Assembly: GCA_963728045.1 (NCBI GenBank)
Contig: CAVSIE010000004.1
Coordinates: 248,001 to 312,000, forward strand
Reading direction: 5' to 3'
From: VRUE01 sp963728045
GTDB lineage: Bacteria; Actinomycetota; Thermoleophilia; Solirubrobacterales; 70-9
DNA length: 64,000 nucleotides
The position numbers and the translations under genes were made by a program. Of the stretch, positions 25,042 through 33,650 are shown in pieces. The first letter of the stretch is position 1, and every line of letters begins with the position of its first letter. Under the pieces are notes generated by a model. That model was given only the letters and a program-made list of their open reading frames with translations. It was not told where the DNA came from and did no database searches.

Positions 25042-25644
25042 TCATTCCCCGACGCGGAAGTAGGAGAAGCGGGCGATGCGGATGTTCTCGCCCGTCTTCG
25101 CGGCCAGCTCCTGGCGCAGCTCCTCGATCGACTTCGAGTCGTGCTTGTCGGCGTTGACGTGCGACTGGTCGAGCAGGGCCACTTCGCTCGCCCACTTGGA
25201 GAGCTGGCCCTCGACGATCTTCTCGACCACGTTGTCGGGCTTGCCGTCCTCGCGTGCCTTCTCCTCGAAGACCCGTTTCTCCGCCTCGCGCTCCTCCTCA
25301 GGGATCTCCTCGGAGGAGACGTATTGCGGCGACGTGGCGGCAACGTGCAGGGCGACCTCGTAGGCGAAGACCTTGAAGTCCTCGTTGCGAGCGACGAAGT
25401 CGGTCTCGCACTGGACTTCGACCATCGCCCCGACCTTGTCGTTGGCGTGGATGTAGGCGGCGACGACGCCCTCGTCGGTCCCCCGCCCTTCCCGCTTCGC
25501 AGCCGAGGCCTGTCCCTTCACCCTGAGGATCTCGATCGCCCGGTCCACATCCCCCTCGGACTCGGTAAGGGCGGCCTTGCAATCCATCATCGCCGCCCCA
25601 GTCCGGTCCCGCAGCGCCTTCACATCAGCAGCCGTAATGCTCAT
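25042..25644 (-). CDS. tsf: Translation elongation factor Ts
   Basis: 200 residues, the short form common in many bacteria. It has the N-terminal UBA-like domain (VKALRDRTGAAMMDCKAAL), the core dimerisation domain with QCETDFVARNEDF, and a C-terminal module. It exchanges GDP for GTP on EF-Tu. Its ATG at 25644 overlaps the rpsB stop (25641), so the two are coupled. Confidence 0.97.
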   Translation of the reverse strand: MSITAADVKALRDRTGAAMMDCKAALTESEGDVDRAIEILRVKGQASAAKREGRGTDEGVVAAYIHANDKVGAMVEVQCETDFVARNEDFKVFAYEVALHVAATSPQYVSSEEIPEEEREAEKRVFEEKAREDGKPDNVVEKIVEGQLSKWASEVALLDQSHVNADKHDSKSIEELRQELAAKTGENIRIARFSYFRVGE

Positions 25645-26807
25645 TTCCCCTCCCCCTCGGCAGCAACAGGCTCAGGAGCTTTCTCCTCGGCAGTCGGAGT
25701 CTCCGGAGCCTTCTCCTCAGCGGCTGGGGCCTCCGAGCTTTTCGCCGGCGCTTTCTCGGTCTCGGCTGGAGCCTGCGCGGCTTTGGCCGGAGCCGTTCCG
25801 CCTGCGGGTGGCGCTGTAGGGGGAACCGCCCCTGAGGAAGCTTTAGCTACCGCAGGGGGCGGTGGGTCCCCTGCAGCGACAGGACCCGCAGCCGGAGTGG
25901 TCTGTCCCGCGGACTGAGCGGCCTGTCCCGTACCCGGAGTCGCCTGCGCCGCTTTAGCATGCGCCGCCGCTTGCGCCGCAGCAGCTTTCGCTTCGGCAGC
26001 TTTTTTAGCCGCCTCCTGGGCCGCCAACCGCTCTTTCTCTTCTTCCTCGCGCTTCTTCCGCTCTTCTTCCTCCTTCTTGCGGCGCTCCATCTCCTCGGCG
26101 AGGCGGCGCTCCTCCTTTACCCGCCAGGAGCCGGCGCCCTCCTCGATCGCGGAGCCGACGGTGCCGATCACCAGCTCACAGGAGCGGATCGCGTCGTCGT
26201 TGCCGGGGATCACGTAGTCGACCGGCTTCGGGTCGCAGTTGGTGTCGACCAGGCCGATGATCGGGATCCGCAGGCGAGCCGCCTCACGAACGGCGATCTC
26301 CTCGGTTTTCAGGTCGGTGACGAAGACGGCGTCGGGGAGGCGCTCCATGTCCCGCACCCCACCGAGGTTGAACTCGAGCTTGGCCAGCTCGGCCTGCATC
26401 CCCATCCGCTCCTTGGTCGGCAGCAGCTCGAGCTTGCCCTCTTCCTTCCAGCCGTTCAGCTCGTGTAGGCGGGCAATCCGCGCCGACATCGTGTTGAAGT
26501 TGGTCAGCAGGCCGCCCAGCCAGCGCTGGCTGACGTAGGGCATCTTGCAGCGGGCAGCCCACTCCTCCACCGGCCCGCGAGCCTGCTTCTTGGTGCCGAC
26601 GAAGAGCACGGTGCCGCCGCCGCTGGCCAGCTCGCCGGCGAAGCGCCGCGCGTTCTCCAGCAGCTCCTCGGTCTGGATCAGGTCGATGATGTGGATCCCG
26701 TCCAGCTCGCCGAAGATGTAGCGGCGCATGTTCGGGTTCCAGCGACGCGTCTGGTGGCCGAAGTGAACTCCGGCCTCCAGCAGTTCCCTGAGGCCTGCCT
26801 CTGCCAT
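25641..26807 (-). CDS. rpsB: 30S ribosomal protein S2 with a long C-terminal extension
   Basis: 388 residues. The first ~235 form the S2 core (LLEAGVHFGHQTRRWNPNM, VLFVGTKKQA, IPIIGLVDTNCDP, AIRSCELVIG). The extra ~140 residues comprise a Glu/Lys/Arg-rich likely coiled coil (about 240-275), an Ala/Gln stretch, and a Pro/Ala segment at residues ~307-335. That segment is encoded by the 86-bp palindromic repeat, and a Glu/Ala/Pro tail follows. Tails on S2 occur in some actinobacteria, but this is long. AAGGAG lies 8 bases before the ATG. Confidence 0.96.
   Translation of the reverse strand: MAEAGLRELLEAGVHFGHQTRRWNPNMRRYIFGELDGIHIIDLIQTEELLENARRFAGELASGGGTVLFVGTKKQARGPVEEWAARCKMPYVSQRWLGGLLTNFNTMSARIARLHELNGWKEEGKLELLPTKERMGMQAELAKLEFNLGGVRDMERLPDAVFVTDLKTEEIAVREAARLRIPIIGLVDTNCDPKPVDYVIPGNDDAIRSCELVIGTVGSAIEEGAGSWRVKEERRLAEEMERRKKEEEERKKREEEEKERLAAQEAAKKAAEAKAAAAQAAAHAKAAQATPGTGQAAQSAGQTTPAAGPVAAGDPPPPAVAKASSGAVPPTAPPAGGTAPAKAAQAPAETEKAPAKSSEAPAAEEKAPETPTAEEKAPEPVAAEGEGK
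25804..25889. repeat. 86-bp palindromic repeat element, in-frame copy inside the rpsB tail
   Basis: 94 percent identical (5 mismatches in 86, no gaps) to the intergenic copy at 15684-15769. Read on the minus strand it is fully open in the rpsB frame and encodes a Pro/Ala/Gly/Ser-rich peptide starting AGPVAAGD. The length is not a multiple of three, so an insertion would need a target duplication or flanking change to keep frame. Confidence 0.8.
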
Positions 26808-26943
26808 TGCGATGATCTCCTTGGTTTTGAGGGGGGTGAGATCCCGTCGCCCTAGCCGGAACCCGGCGGTGTGCCGGGCAGGATCCGAGTCGCGCGGACG
26901 GGGGTAGATTGAAGGTCTGCCGATTGTAGAGCGCGAAGCTCGA
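26808..26943 (-). promoter_or_regulatory. rpsB leader and promoter region
   Basis: This 136-bp gap upstream of rpsB holds a possible -10 element TACAAT (minus strand, 26928-26923) without a clear -35. It also holds a hairpin CCCGGC-ggtgt-GCCGGG near 26864-26880. S2 leaders often carry an autoregulatory structure. That role is inferred here from position. Confidence 0.35.
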
Positions 26944-27627
26944 TCAGGCGGCTCGCGCGGTGGCCAGCGCTGCGGCCAAGTCGGCGGGCAGCTCGGAGGT
27001 GAACGAGAGCCGCTCGCCGCCCTCGGGGTGCGCGAAGGAGAGGCGGTGGGCGTGCAGGAACTGGCGCTCCAAGCCGTACTTGAGCTCGCCGCCGTAGGTC
27101 ACGTCGCCCGCCAGCGGGTGGCCGATTGCGGCGAAGTGGGCTCGGATCTGGTGGGTGCGCCCGGTCTCCAGGCGCGCCTCGAGGTAGGTCTCGTGCGTCA
27201 GCGCCTCCAGGGCCTCGAAGTGCGTGCGTGCCTGGCGCGAGGCGGCGCCGGAGACGGCCATGCGATGGCGCTGGCGCGAGGCGCGGCCGATCGGGGCGTC
27301 GATCGTGCCGGTGCGGGACGCGAGCTGACCGCGGGCGAGGGCGAGGTAGGCCCGCTCGACCCCGCGCTCGCGAACCTGAGCCTGCAGGGCGGCGTGGGCG
27401 GCGTCGCTGCGGGCGACGACCATCAGGCCGCTCGTCCCCTTGTCGAGGCGGTGGACGATCCCGGGGCGCTCCGGGTCCTCCCCTCCGCCGAGGATCTCGG
27501 CCAGCTCGGAGACCAGGGTCGGCCCCTGATGGGAGGGAGCCGGGTGGACGACCAGCCCGGCCGGCTTGTCGACGACCGCTAGCGCCTCGTCGAGGTGGAC
27601 GATCCGCAGCTCGCCCTCAGCCATCAT
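26944..27627 (-). CDS. RluA/RluD-family pseudouridine synthase without S4 domain
   Basis: 227 residues. The catalytic Asp is in HRLDKGTSGLM, with DKPAGLVVHP before and ETGRTHQIRAHF after, as in the RluA family. It isomerises specific uridines in large-subunit rRNA or tRNA. The N-terminal S4 domain of RluD is absent, so the target is uncertain. It overlaps the lspA end (27617), and the lspA-rluD pairing is conserved in many bacteria. Confidence 0.92.
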   Translation of the reverse strand: MMAEGELRIVHLDEALAVVDKPAGLVVHPAPSHQGPTLVSELAEILGGGEDPERPGIVHRLDKGTSGLMVVARSDAAHAALQAQVRERGVERAYLALARGQLASRTGTIDAPIGRASRQRHRMAVSGAASRQARTHFEALEALTHETYLEARLETGRTHQIRAHFAAIGHPLAGDVTYGGELKYGLERQFLHAHRLSFAHPEGGERLSFTSELPADLAAALATARAA

Positions 27628-28090
27628 CGGATGCGCCCTGCGGCTGGGCCAGGTAGAGGAGGGCGAGCAGGAGGACGCCCGCGACGATTGCGACGTCGGC
27701 GAGGTTGAAGGGTGGCCAGGCGAGGAAGTCGACGTAGTCGGTTACGGCGCCCTCGAGCACACGATCGATGAGGTTGCCGAGCGCGCCGCCCGCCAGCAGC
27801 CCGACCGCCACCCACATCCCCGGGCGAGCGGGGTCGCGGGCAAAGAGATAGCCGACCACGCCGAGCGCCGCGACGCTGAACAGGATCAACACCTCCCCCC
27901 CGCCGCTGGCCAGCCCGAAGGCGACGCCGCTGTTATGGGAGAGCATCAGCTCGAGCGGGCCGAGCACGTCGACTCGCTCGCCGGTGACCAGGTTGGCCTC
28001 GACCAGCGCCTTGGCGAGCTGGTCGAGAGCGACGACAGCGACGGCGAGGGCTCCGGCCAGGAGCCAGGCGCGCTTCGCCCGGGGGCTCAC
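27617..28090 (-). CDS. lspA: Lipoprotein signal peptidase II
   Basis: 157 residues, four membrane helices. The catalytic aspartates lie in GNLIDRV and FNLADVA, and the other family motifs DQLAK and NSGVAFG are present. It removes signal peptides from prolipoproteins after lipidation. The GTG at 28090 overlaps the yggT stop by 4 bases and begins SPRAKRAWLL, just before the first helix. Confidence 0.95.
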   Translation of the reverse strand: MSPRAKRAWLLAGALAVAVVALDQLAKALVEANLVTGERVDVLGPLELMLSHNSGVAFGLASGGGEVLILFSVAALGVVGYLFARDPARPGMWVAVGLLAGGALGNLIDRVLEGAVTDYVDFLAWPPFNLADVAIVAGVLLLALLYLAQPQGASDDG

Positions 28091-28389
28091 CCTTGGATCA
28101 GGCCGACGACCAGGCCCTGCAGGACGAACAGCACGATGACGCCGATGATCGGGCTGAGGTCGAGGGCAAAGCCGCCGCCCCCGATCGGGGGCAGGATGCG
28201 GCGGAAGAGGTTGAGATAGGGATTGGTCGTCTCGGTGACGAAGTCGAGCGCCGCGCGCAGCCAGCGGTTGTAGGGCATCCGCGGCACCCAGGAGATCAGC
28301 ACGTTGATGAAGATCAGGACGATGTAGACGAGGAAGAGCGCGCTGACGTAGTCGGCGACGTCGCTGCGGGTGAGGGCGAGGACGATCAC
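28087..28389 (-). CDS. YggT-family membrane protein
   Basis: 100 residues with two hydrophobic segments flanking the family motif region NPYLNLFRRILPP. YggT proteins are found next to cell-division genes and are linked to membrane or osmotic functions, but their activity is unknown. It overlaps both proC and lspA by 4 bases. The pgeF-yggS-sepF-proC-yggT-lspA order matches the distal division cluster of Gram-positive bacteria, with no divIVA here. Confidence 0.92.
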   Translation of the reverse strand: MIVLALTRSDVADYVSALFLVYIVLIFINVLISWVPRMPYNRWLRAALDFVTETTNPYLNLFRRILPPIGGGGFALDLSPIIGVIVLFVLQGLVVGLIQG

Positions 28390-29126
28390 CCTCGCATCCT
28401 CTCAAGCGAGGCGCTGACCGCAGCCAGGAAAGCGTCCCGCGCTCCTTCACGATCGAGGGCCTCTAGCCCGGCCTCGGTGCTGCCGCCGGGCGAGGCCACA
28501 GCCTTGCGCACATCGGCGGGGTGCTTGACCCGCAGCAGCTCCGCAGTTCCGGCGGTCGTCTCGACCACCAGCTCCTTCGCCAGCTCCTCATCCAACCCGG
28601 CCTCGACTCCGGCATCGGCCAGGGCCTCGACGGCCAGCGCCAGGTAGGCCGGCGCGCACCCCATCACGGCGGTGGCGGCGTCGAACTGCTCATCGGGCAG
28701 CTCGACCACGTGCCCGAGCACCTCCAGCATCCCGCGAGCCTCGCTGGAAACGCTGCCAGTCACGCAGAGCACCCCCTTGCGCACCTCGACCCCGACGTTT
28801 GGCATCACCCGCATCGCTTCTGCCCGGGGAAACGCCTTCTCGACCTTCTCCAGCGAGGTGGCGCCGAGCAGCGAGACCACTGCCTTCGCCCCCTGTAGCT
28901 CTTCCGCGACCTCCTCCAGCTTCGCCGGCTTGACGGCCAGGACGACCAGATCTGCCCGCTCGGCCAGCTCGGCGTTCGAACCAAGCGCCTGACCGCCTAC
29001 TTCCTCGGCAATCTCCTTGGCCCGCCCCGACCCGGAATCCGTGAAGAGCATCGAGCAGGCCTCTTCGCGCCAGCCCCTGGCCATCGCCGCAGCCATGCTT
29101 CCCGACCCGACGAATCCGATCACCAT
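28386..29126 (-). CDS. proC: Pyrroline-5-carboxylate reductase
   Basis: 246 residues. The Rossmann loop GFVGSGSMA opens the protein, AVKPAKLEEV is central, and the C-terminal signature SPGGSTEAGLEAL is clear. It reduces P5C to proline with NAD(P)H. I chose the ATG at 29126 (MVIGFVG) because an upstream ATG adds only eight residues before the Rossmann strand. It lies 29 bp after sepF. Confidence 0.94.
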   Translation of the reverse strand: MVIGFVGSGSMAAAMARGWREEACSMLFTDSGSGRAKEIAEEVGGQALGSNAELAERADLVVLAVKPAKLEEVAEELQGAKAVVSLLGATSLEKVEKAFPRAEAMRVMPNVGVEVRKGVLCVTGSVSSEARGMLEVLGHVVELPDEQFDAATAVMGCAPAYLALAVEALADAGVEAGLDEELAKELVVETTAGTAELLRVKHPADVRKAVASPGGSTEAGLEALDREGARDAFLAAVSASLERMRG

Positions 29127-29155
29127 GGGTCGCAGACTATCCGCGACCATCGCCG

Positions 29156-29692
29156 CTAGGACTGGTTGAAGAACCCCTTGTCGATCAGCCGCGCCTTCTC
29201 CTCGGCCGAGACCTCGACGTTGCGCGGGGAGAGCAGGAAGATCTTCTCGGCGATTCGCTGCATGCCGCCATCGAGGGCGTAGGTCAAGCCAGAGCAGAAG
29301 TCGATCATCCGCTTCGAGAGCTCGTGGTCGGTCGTCTGCAGGTTGAGGATCACCGGCACCGACCGTTTGAACTGGTCGGCGACCTGCTGAGCGTCGTTGA
29401 AGTTGCGCGGGATGACCAGGTGGACCTGGACCTCGGAGTCGCCGTTGCCTACCGGGCGCAGGGTGCGCGTGCGGGTGGCCGAGATCGGCTCGTCGTCGGC
29501 GAAGATGTCGTCGATCTCGTCGCGCCGGGAACGTCGTGATGAAGGCAGCCGACGCACTTGCGCCGATTCGCGCCTGGCTTCGATCTCCTCGTCGCCGAGG
29601 TCGAAGTCTTCCTCGTACTCGGGACCGTGGTCGTGATCCTCGGCCAAGCCGAAGTAGACCAGCGCTCTATGCCATGTGTCGCGGATAGCCAT
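29156..29692 (-). CDS. sepF: Cell division protein SepF
   Basis: 178 residues. A short amphipathic N-terminal helix (AIRDTWHRALVYFGL) can anchor to the membrane. An acidic/basic linker follows, then the SepF core (VHLVIPRNFNDAQQVAD, PVILNLQTTDHELSKRMIDF). SepF tethers FtsZ to the membrane and is essential in actinobacteria that lack FtsA. A 59-bp gap upstream separates it from yggS and could hold its own promoter. Confidence 0.96.
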   Translation of the reverse strand: MAIRDTWHRALVYFGLAEDHDHGPEYEEDFDLGDEEIEARRESAQVRRLPSSRRSRRDEIDDIFADDEPISATRTRTLRPVGNGDSEVQVHLVIPRNFNDAQQVADQFKRSVPVILNLQTTDHELSKRMIDFCSGLTYALDGGMQRIAEKIFLLSPRNVEVSAEEKARLIDKGFFNQS

Positions 29693-29751
29693 GGGTTTTC
29701 GCCTCTTTCGGCTCTAACCGATCGATTCCTCTACGGATTATGGCTCAATCA

Positions 29752-30384
29752 TCACATGTAGAGGGCGGTGCCGAGCCTCACGATCGTCGCTCCCTCTTCG
29801 ACTGCCACCCGCCAGTCCTGCGAGGTGCCCATCGAGAGCCGCTCCAGCCCGTGCTCGGCGGCGAGCTCGGCGAGGCGGGCGAAGTGCGGTCGCGAGTCCT
29901 CGGGGTCCTGGCTGAAGGGCGGCATCGTCATCAGGCCGGAGACGCGCGCCGGGCAGCGTTCGAGGAAGGCGCCGAGCTCACTCGGCGCCACTCCGCCCTT
30001 GCCCTCCTCGCCGGCGACGTTGACCTCGACCAGAACCTCGGTGTCCGCGTCGCCGTGGCGGCCCAGCTGCTCCAGCGCCGACTCGGTGGCGACCGAGTGG
30101 ATCAGGCGGCAGGCCGGGAGCAACTGCTTCACCTTGCGGCTCTGCAGGTTGCCGATGAAGTCCCACTCGAAGTCAGCGCCCCAACGCTCCTGCTTGGCAG
30201 CCAGATCCTGCTGGCGGTTCTCCCCCACCAGTCGCACGCCGGCTTCGGCGAGGGCGCCCATCTCCTTGGCGGGCACGTACTTGCTGGCAGCGAGGAGCTC
30301 GACCTCATCCCCCGCAACCGAGCGCACCTGCTCCAGATTGGCAGCGATCTTCGCCGGATCGAGGCCGTGGATCAGTCCCGGCAC
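29752..30384 (-). CDS. YggS-family pyridoxal phosphate homeostasis protein
   Basis: 210 residues, a single TIM-barrel PLP-binding protein. The PLP Lys is in LLAASKYVPAKE, and GENRQQDLAAK, WDFIGNLQSRKV and GLMTMPP are family segments. It controls free PLP and amino-acid balance. No enzymatic activity is established for the family. The GTG at 30384 is chosen because the frame upstream overlaps pgeF. The pgeF stop begins 2 bp upstream. Confidence 0.93.
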   Translation of the reverse strand: MPGLIHGLDPAKIAANLEQVRSVAGDEVELLAASKYVPAKEMGALAEAGVRLVGENRQQDLAAKQERWGADFEWDFIGNLQSRKVKQLLPACRLIHSVATESALEQLGRHGDADTEVLVEVNVAGEEGKGGVAPSELGAFLERCPARVSGLMTMPPFSQDPEDSRPHFARLAELAAEHGLERLSMGTSQDWRVAVEEGATIVRLGTALYM

Positions 30385-30385
30385 G

Positions 30386-31051
30386 TCAAGGCCTTTCCTC
30401 GGTGAGCCAAACGAGGCCCCCCTGACGGCCAGGACCACCGTCGCGCCTGTGCGAGAAGAAGAGCTCCTCCCCACAACGCGTGCAGAGGCCGGCGATCTCG
30501 ATCTTCTCCACACCCGCCCGTCGCAGCTGCTGCCGGGCCACCTCGGGGAGGTCGAGCATTCGCTCCGAGGAGATCCCATCGTCGAGGCCGTGGAATGCCG
30601 CGAGCACCTCATCGCCGACCTCATAGCAGCAGGGACCGATCCCAGGGCCGACCGCCGCTGCCGTGGCATCTACCGCCTCGACACCGCGGGCGACGATTCC
30701 CGCCGCCAGGCCACGCCAGCCGCAGTGGAGGATCGCCGCCCCTCCTGACCCGGCGACGGCGACCGGCAGGCAATCGGCCGCGTAGACCAGGCCGGCCATG
30801 CCCGGTGACCGGATCACGTGCCCGTCGACCTCAGCAGAGCCCGTGGCTGCATCGCTGCCTTCGTGAAAGGCCAGCTCGGCGCCGTGCGCCTGCCGACCAT
30901 GGAAGACGCGCGCGGAGTCGACGCCGATGGCGGCTACGGCACGTTCGTGGCTCTCCTTCAGCGATCCGGCTGTCCGGGTCGTGAAGGCCGCGGTCGCGCC
31001 GGGCAGGCCCGCCTCCAACCAGTGCACCCCGTCCGCCTCACGCCACTCCAT
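30386..31051 (-). CDS. pgeF: Peptidoglycan editing factor PgeF (YfiH, laccase-domain)
   Basis: 221 residues of the YfiH/DUF152 family. Zinc-site residues lie in HGRQAHGA, YAADCLPV and ILHCGWRGL. It is implicated in removing misincorporated amino acids from peptidoglycan precursors, and some members act on purine nucleosides. A late CTRCGEELFFSHRRDGG is also typical. The ATG at 31051 overlaps the cca end by 14 bases. Confidence 0.93.
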   Translation of the reverse strand: MEWREADGVHWLEAGLPGATAAFTTRTAGSLKESHERAVAAIGVDSARVFHGRQAHGAELAFHEGSDAATGSAEVDGHVIRSPGMAGLVYAADCLPVAVAGSGGAAILHCGWRGLAAGIVARGVEAVDATAAAVGPGIGPCCYEVGDEVLAAFHGLDDGISSERMLDLPEVARQQLRRAGVEKIEIAGLCTRCGEELFFSHRRDGGPGRQGGLVWLTEERP

Positions 31052-32153
31052 CGTCCCCCCGCGCGGCGGCGAGGGCAACCTCCAGCTCGTCCTGGCGCCC
31101 CTCGATCTCGCCGTCCAGCTTGCGACGCAGGGCCTCGGCGAGCCCACGGCCGACCGCCGGGCCCTGTGGGATCCCAGCGGCGATCAGGTCCTCGCCGTCG
31201 ATCTCGAGACCGACGAGGTGCCACTCGAGCAGGTAGCGGTCGAGCCACTCGGCGCCCAGCGCTCTTGCCAGCGCCAGTTCGGCCGAGTCGTGACCCTGCG
31301 CATGCTCGACCGCCTGCGAGGGCTGCGAGGGCACGGCGGTGACCAGCTCCTCCTCCCTGCCGATGGGTCCCAGCACCGCCCGCAGCACGGTCTGCGCACG
31401 CGGCGCCACGTCTCTCCAGGGAGGCGCCGAGAGCAGATCGCCGACCCGCGCCGCCAGCTCGACCCCGCCGCTGCGCGGCTCCACCAGGTCCCACTCGGAG
31501 AGCAGCTCGAAACCCGCGGCCGCGTTGGGCTCCTCGGCGAGTCGCAGCAGGTCGGCTTCGCGGCGATCGGAGGAGACCGTGTCGAGGTCGGCGGCCCGAA
31601 ACAGCTCCAGGGTCCCGGGCTCGGGTTGGAAGCCGAAGCGGGCGGCGTAGCGGGCGGCGCGGAGCGCCCGCGTCGGGTCGTCGGCGAGGGAGCCTGAGTG
31701 GAGGACGCGCAGCTGACCTGTCTCGAGATCTGCCTGGCCCCCGTGGGGATCGACCAGCTCAGCGGCTCCCTGCAGCGGGATCGCCATCGCGTTGATCGTG
31801 AAGTCGCGGCGGGCGAGGTCGGCCTCGATGTCGGCGGCGGGCTCCACAACCGGCAGCGCGCCGGGGTGCGGGTAGGTCTCGGCACGGGCGCTGGCGATGT
31901 CGACCTCGTGGTCGTCGAGCCGGACCTTGGCGGTGGCGAAGCGCTCGTGCTCGACCACGTCGGCGCCGAGGCGGGCGGCGAGCTCGGCGGCGTCGCCGAC
32001 CACGACGAGGTCGATGTCGCCACGGGCGCGACCCAGCAACAGGTCGCGCACCGCGCCGCCGACCAGGTAGACGGAGCGATCGCTCGCCCCCGTCGCGACC
32101 TGCTCGAGCTCTGGATAGGCGACGTGCAGCGCCGCGCCGAGATCGTCGATCAC
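31038..32153 (-). CDS. cca: tRNA nucleotidyltransferase / poly(A) polymerase family protein
   Basis: 371 residues. The class II nucleotidyltransferase head has LVGGAVRDLLLG and the metal Asp pair in GDIDLVV. RRDFTINAMAI and the ARRxxR-like TRALRAARYAARFGF (RNA/NTP binding) follow. The C-terminal part is divergent and no HD domain is visible. It may add CCA to tRNA or only part of it. Without a search I cannot tell CCA- from A-adding types. It is coupled to hisF (4-base overlap). Confidence 0.85.
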   Translation of the reverse strand: MIDDLGAALHVAYPELEQVATGASDRSVYLVGGAVRDLLLGRARGDIDLVVVGDAAELAARLGADVVEHERFATAKVRLDDHEVDIASARAETYPHPGALPVVEPAADIEADLARRDFTINAMAIPLQGAAELVDPHGGQADLETGQLRVLHSGSLADDPTRALRAARYAARFGFQPEPGTLELFRAADLDTVSSDRREADLLRLAEEPNAAAGFELLSEWDLVEPRSGGVELAARVGDLLSAPPWRDVAPRAQTVLRAVLGPIGREEELVTAVPSQPSQAVEHAQGHDSAELALARALGAEWLDRYLLEWHLVGLEIDGEDLIAAGIPQGPAVGRGLAEALRRKLDGEIEGRQDELEVALAAARGDDGVA

Positions 32154-32908
32154 GTCCGTACCGGGATGCCGGCCGCGGCCAAGTGGTCCTTCGCCTCCCG
32201 TACCTGGTAGTCGCCGTAGTGGAATATCGAGGCGCAGAGCACGGCGTCGGCGTGGCCCTCGACGATCGCCTCGCTGAGGTGCTCGAGGTTGCCGGCCCCG
32301 CCCGAGGCGATCACCGGCACCGAGACGCCGTCGGCTACCGCCCGGGTCAACTCGAGGTCGTAGCCGTCGTTGGTGCCGTCACGGTCCATGCTCGTGAGCA
32401 GCACCTCTCCCGCCCCGCGCTCGACCGCCTCCCTTGCCCAGGCCACCGCGTCACGGCCCTCGACCTTCTTGCGGCCGCCGTTGACGTAGACGCCCCAGCC
32501 GCCGTCCTCGCGTTTGGCGTCGATCGCGATCACCACGCACTGAGCGCCGAACTGACCGGCGAGCTCACCCAACAGCTCGGGCCGGGCGAGCGTGGCCGAG
32601 TTGACCGAGACCTTGTCTGCGCCGGCGTCGAGCACCGCCTGGGCGTCCTCCACCGAGCGGATGCCGCCGCCGATCGTGAAGGGGATGAAGACGTTGTCGG
32701 CGGTGCGCCGGGCGAGCTGGACGATCGTCTCGCGCTCCTCGTGGGAGGCGGTGATGTCGAGGAAGATGAGCTCGTCGGCCCCCTCGGCGTCATAGCGCTC
32801 GGCCAGCTCGACCGGGTCGCCGGCGTCGCGCAGGCCGACGAAGTTGGTGCCCTTGACGACGCGACCGGCGTCGACGTCGAGGCATGGGATGACTCGCTTC
32901 AGGACCAT
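32150..32908 (-). CDS. hisF: Imidazole glycerol phosphate synthase, cyclase subunit
   Basis: 252 residues, a half-barrel-repeat TIM barrel. The catalytic Asp residues are in IPCLDVDAGRVVKG (N-terminal) and LLTSMDRDGTNDGYD. It pairs with HisH and uses ammonia to close the imidazole ring. The ATG at 32908 starts MVLKRVIPCLD, and the nine extra upstream residues overlap hisA. It is the last his gene before cca. Confidence 0.96.
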   Translation of the reverse strand: MVLKRVIPCLDVDAGRVVKGTNFVGLRDAGDPVELAERYDAEGADELIFLDITASHEERETIVQLARRTADNVFIPFTIGGGIRSVEDAQAVLDAGADKVSVNSATLARPELLGELAGQFGAQCVVIAIDAKREDGGWGVYVNGGRKKVEGRDAVAWAREAVERGAGEVLLTSMDRDGTNDGYDLELTRAVADGVSVPVIASGGAGNLEHLSEAIVEGHADAVLCASIFHYGDYQVREAKDHLAAAGIPVRT

Positions 32909-32927
32909 GGACACAGCGTAGAAGGGA

Positions 32928-33650
32928 TCAGCCAAGCGCCGTGATCGCTTCAGCGACGTTGAACTTGCGCTCGTAGAGCGCCCTACCGACGATGACGCCT
33001 TCGATGTTCTCGGCAGGCATGCGCGCGAGCGCTTCCAAGTCCACGAGCGTGCCGACCCCCCCGGAGGCGATCACGTGCGCCTCGGTTGCCGCGGCGATCC
33101 GGTTCAGCTCGCCGATGGCCGGCCCCTCCATCGTGCCGTCAACCTCGATCGCGGTGCAGAGGAAGCGGGTGGCGCCCCTTTCGCCCAGGTCACTCACTGC
33201 ATCGGCTACATCCACGTCGCTGATCTCCGTCCAACCCACCAGCGAGACCTTGCCGTCGCGAGCGTCGACAGAGACGACGACGCGCTCCTCGTGCTCCTCC
33301 AGGACTACAGCAAGGAACTCGGGATCGCGCAGCGCCGCCGTGCCGATCACGACTCGCTCCGCCCCGGCCTCCAGCACCGACGCGACCGACTGGGGATCCC
33401 GCAGGCCGCCGCCGACCTGGATCGGACACTCGATCGCCGCAGCGATCCGCCTGACCGCATCGAGATTCTGCGGCGAGCCGGCCTTCGCCCCGTCGAGGTC
33501 GACGACGTGGAGGATCTCGGCGCCTTCGCCGGCCCAGCGGACCGCAGCGTCGACGGGGTCGGCGTCGTAGGTCGTCTCGCGCTCGTAATCGCCCTGAGTC
33601 AGGCGCACGGCCTGGCCGCCGCGAATGTCGATCGCCGGATAGAGGATCAC
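32928..33650 (-). CDS. hisA: Phosphoribosylformimino-5-aminoimidazole carboxamide ribotide isomerase
   Basis: 240 residues, a TIM barrel. The catalytic residues are in LYPAIDIRGGQAVRL (Asp) and in the C-terminal half near LCTAIEVDGTMEGP. It isomerises ProFAR. In many actinobacteria the equivalent PriA also serves tryptophan synthesis, and the sequence alone does not decide this. It overlaps hisH by 4 bases. Confidence 0.94.
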   Translation of the reverse strand: MILYPAIDIRGGQAVRLTQGDYERETTYDADPVDAAVRWAGEGAEILHVVDLDGAKAGSPQNLDAVRRIAAAIECPIQVGGGLRDPQSVASVLEAGAERVVIGTAALRDPEFLAVVLEEHEERVVVSVDARDGKVSLVGWTEISDVDVADAVSDLGERGATRFLCTAIEVDGTMEGPAIGELNRIAAATEAHVIASGGVGTLVDLEALARMPAENIEGVIVGRALYERKFNVAEAITALG

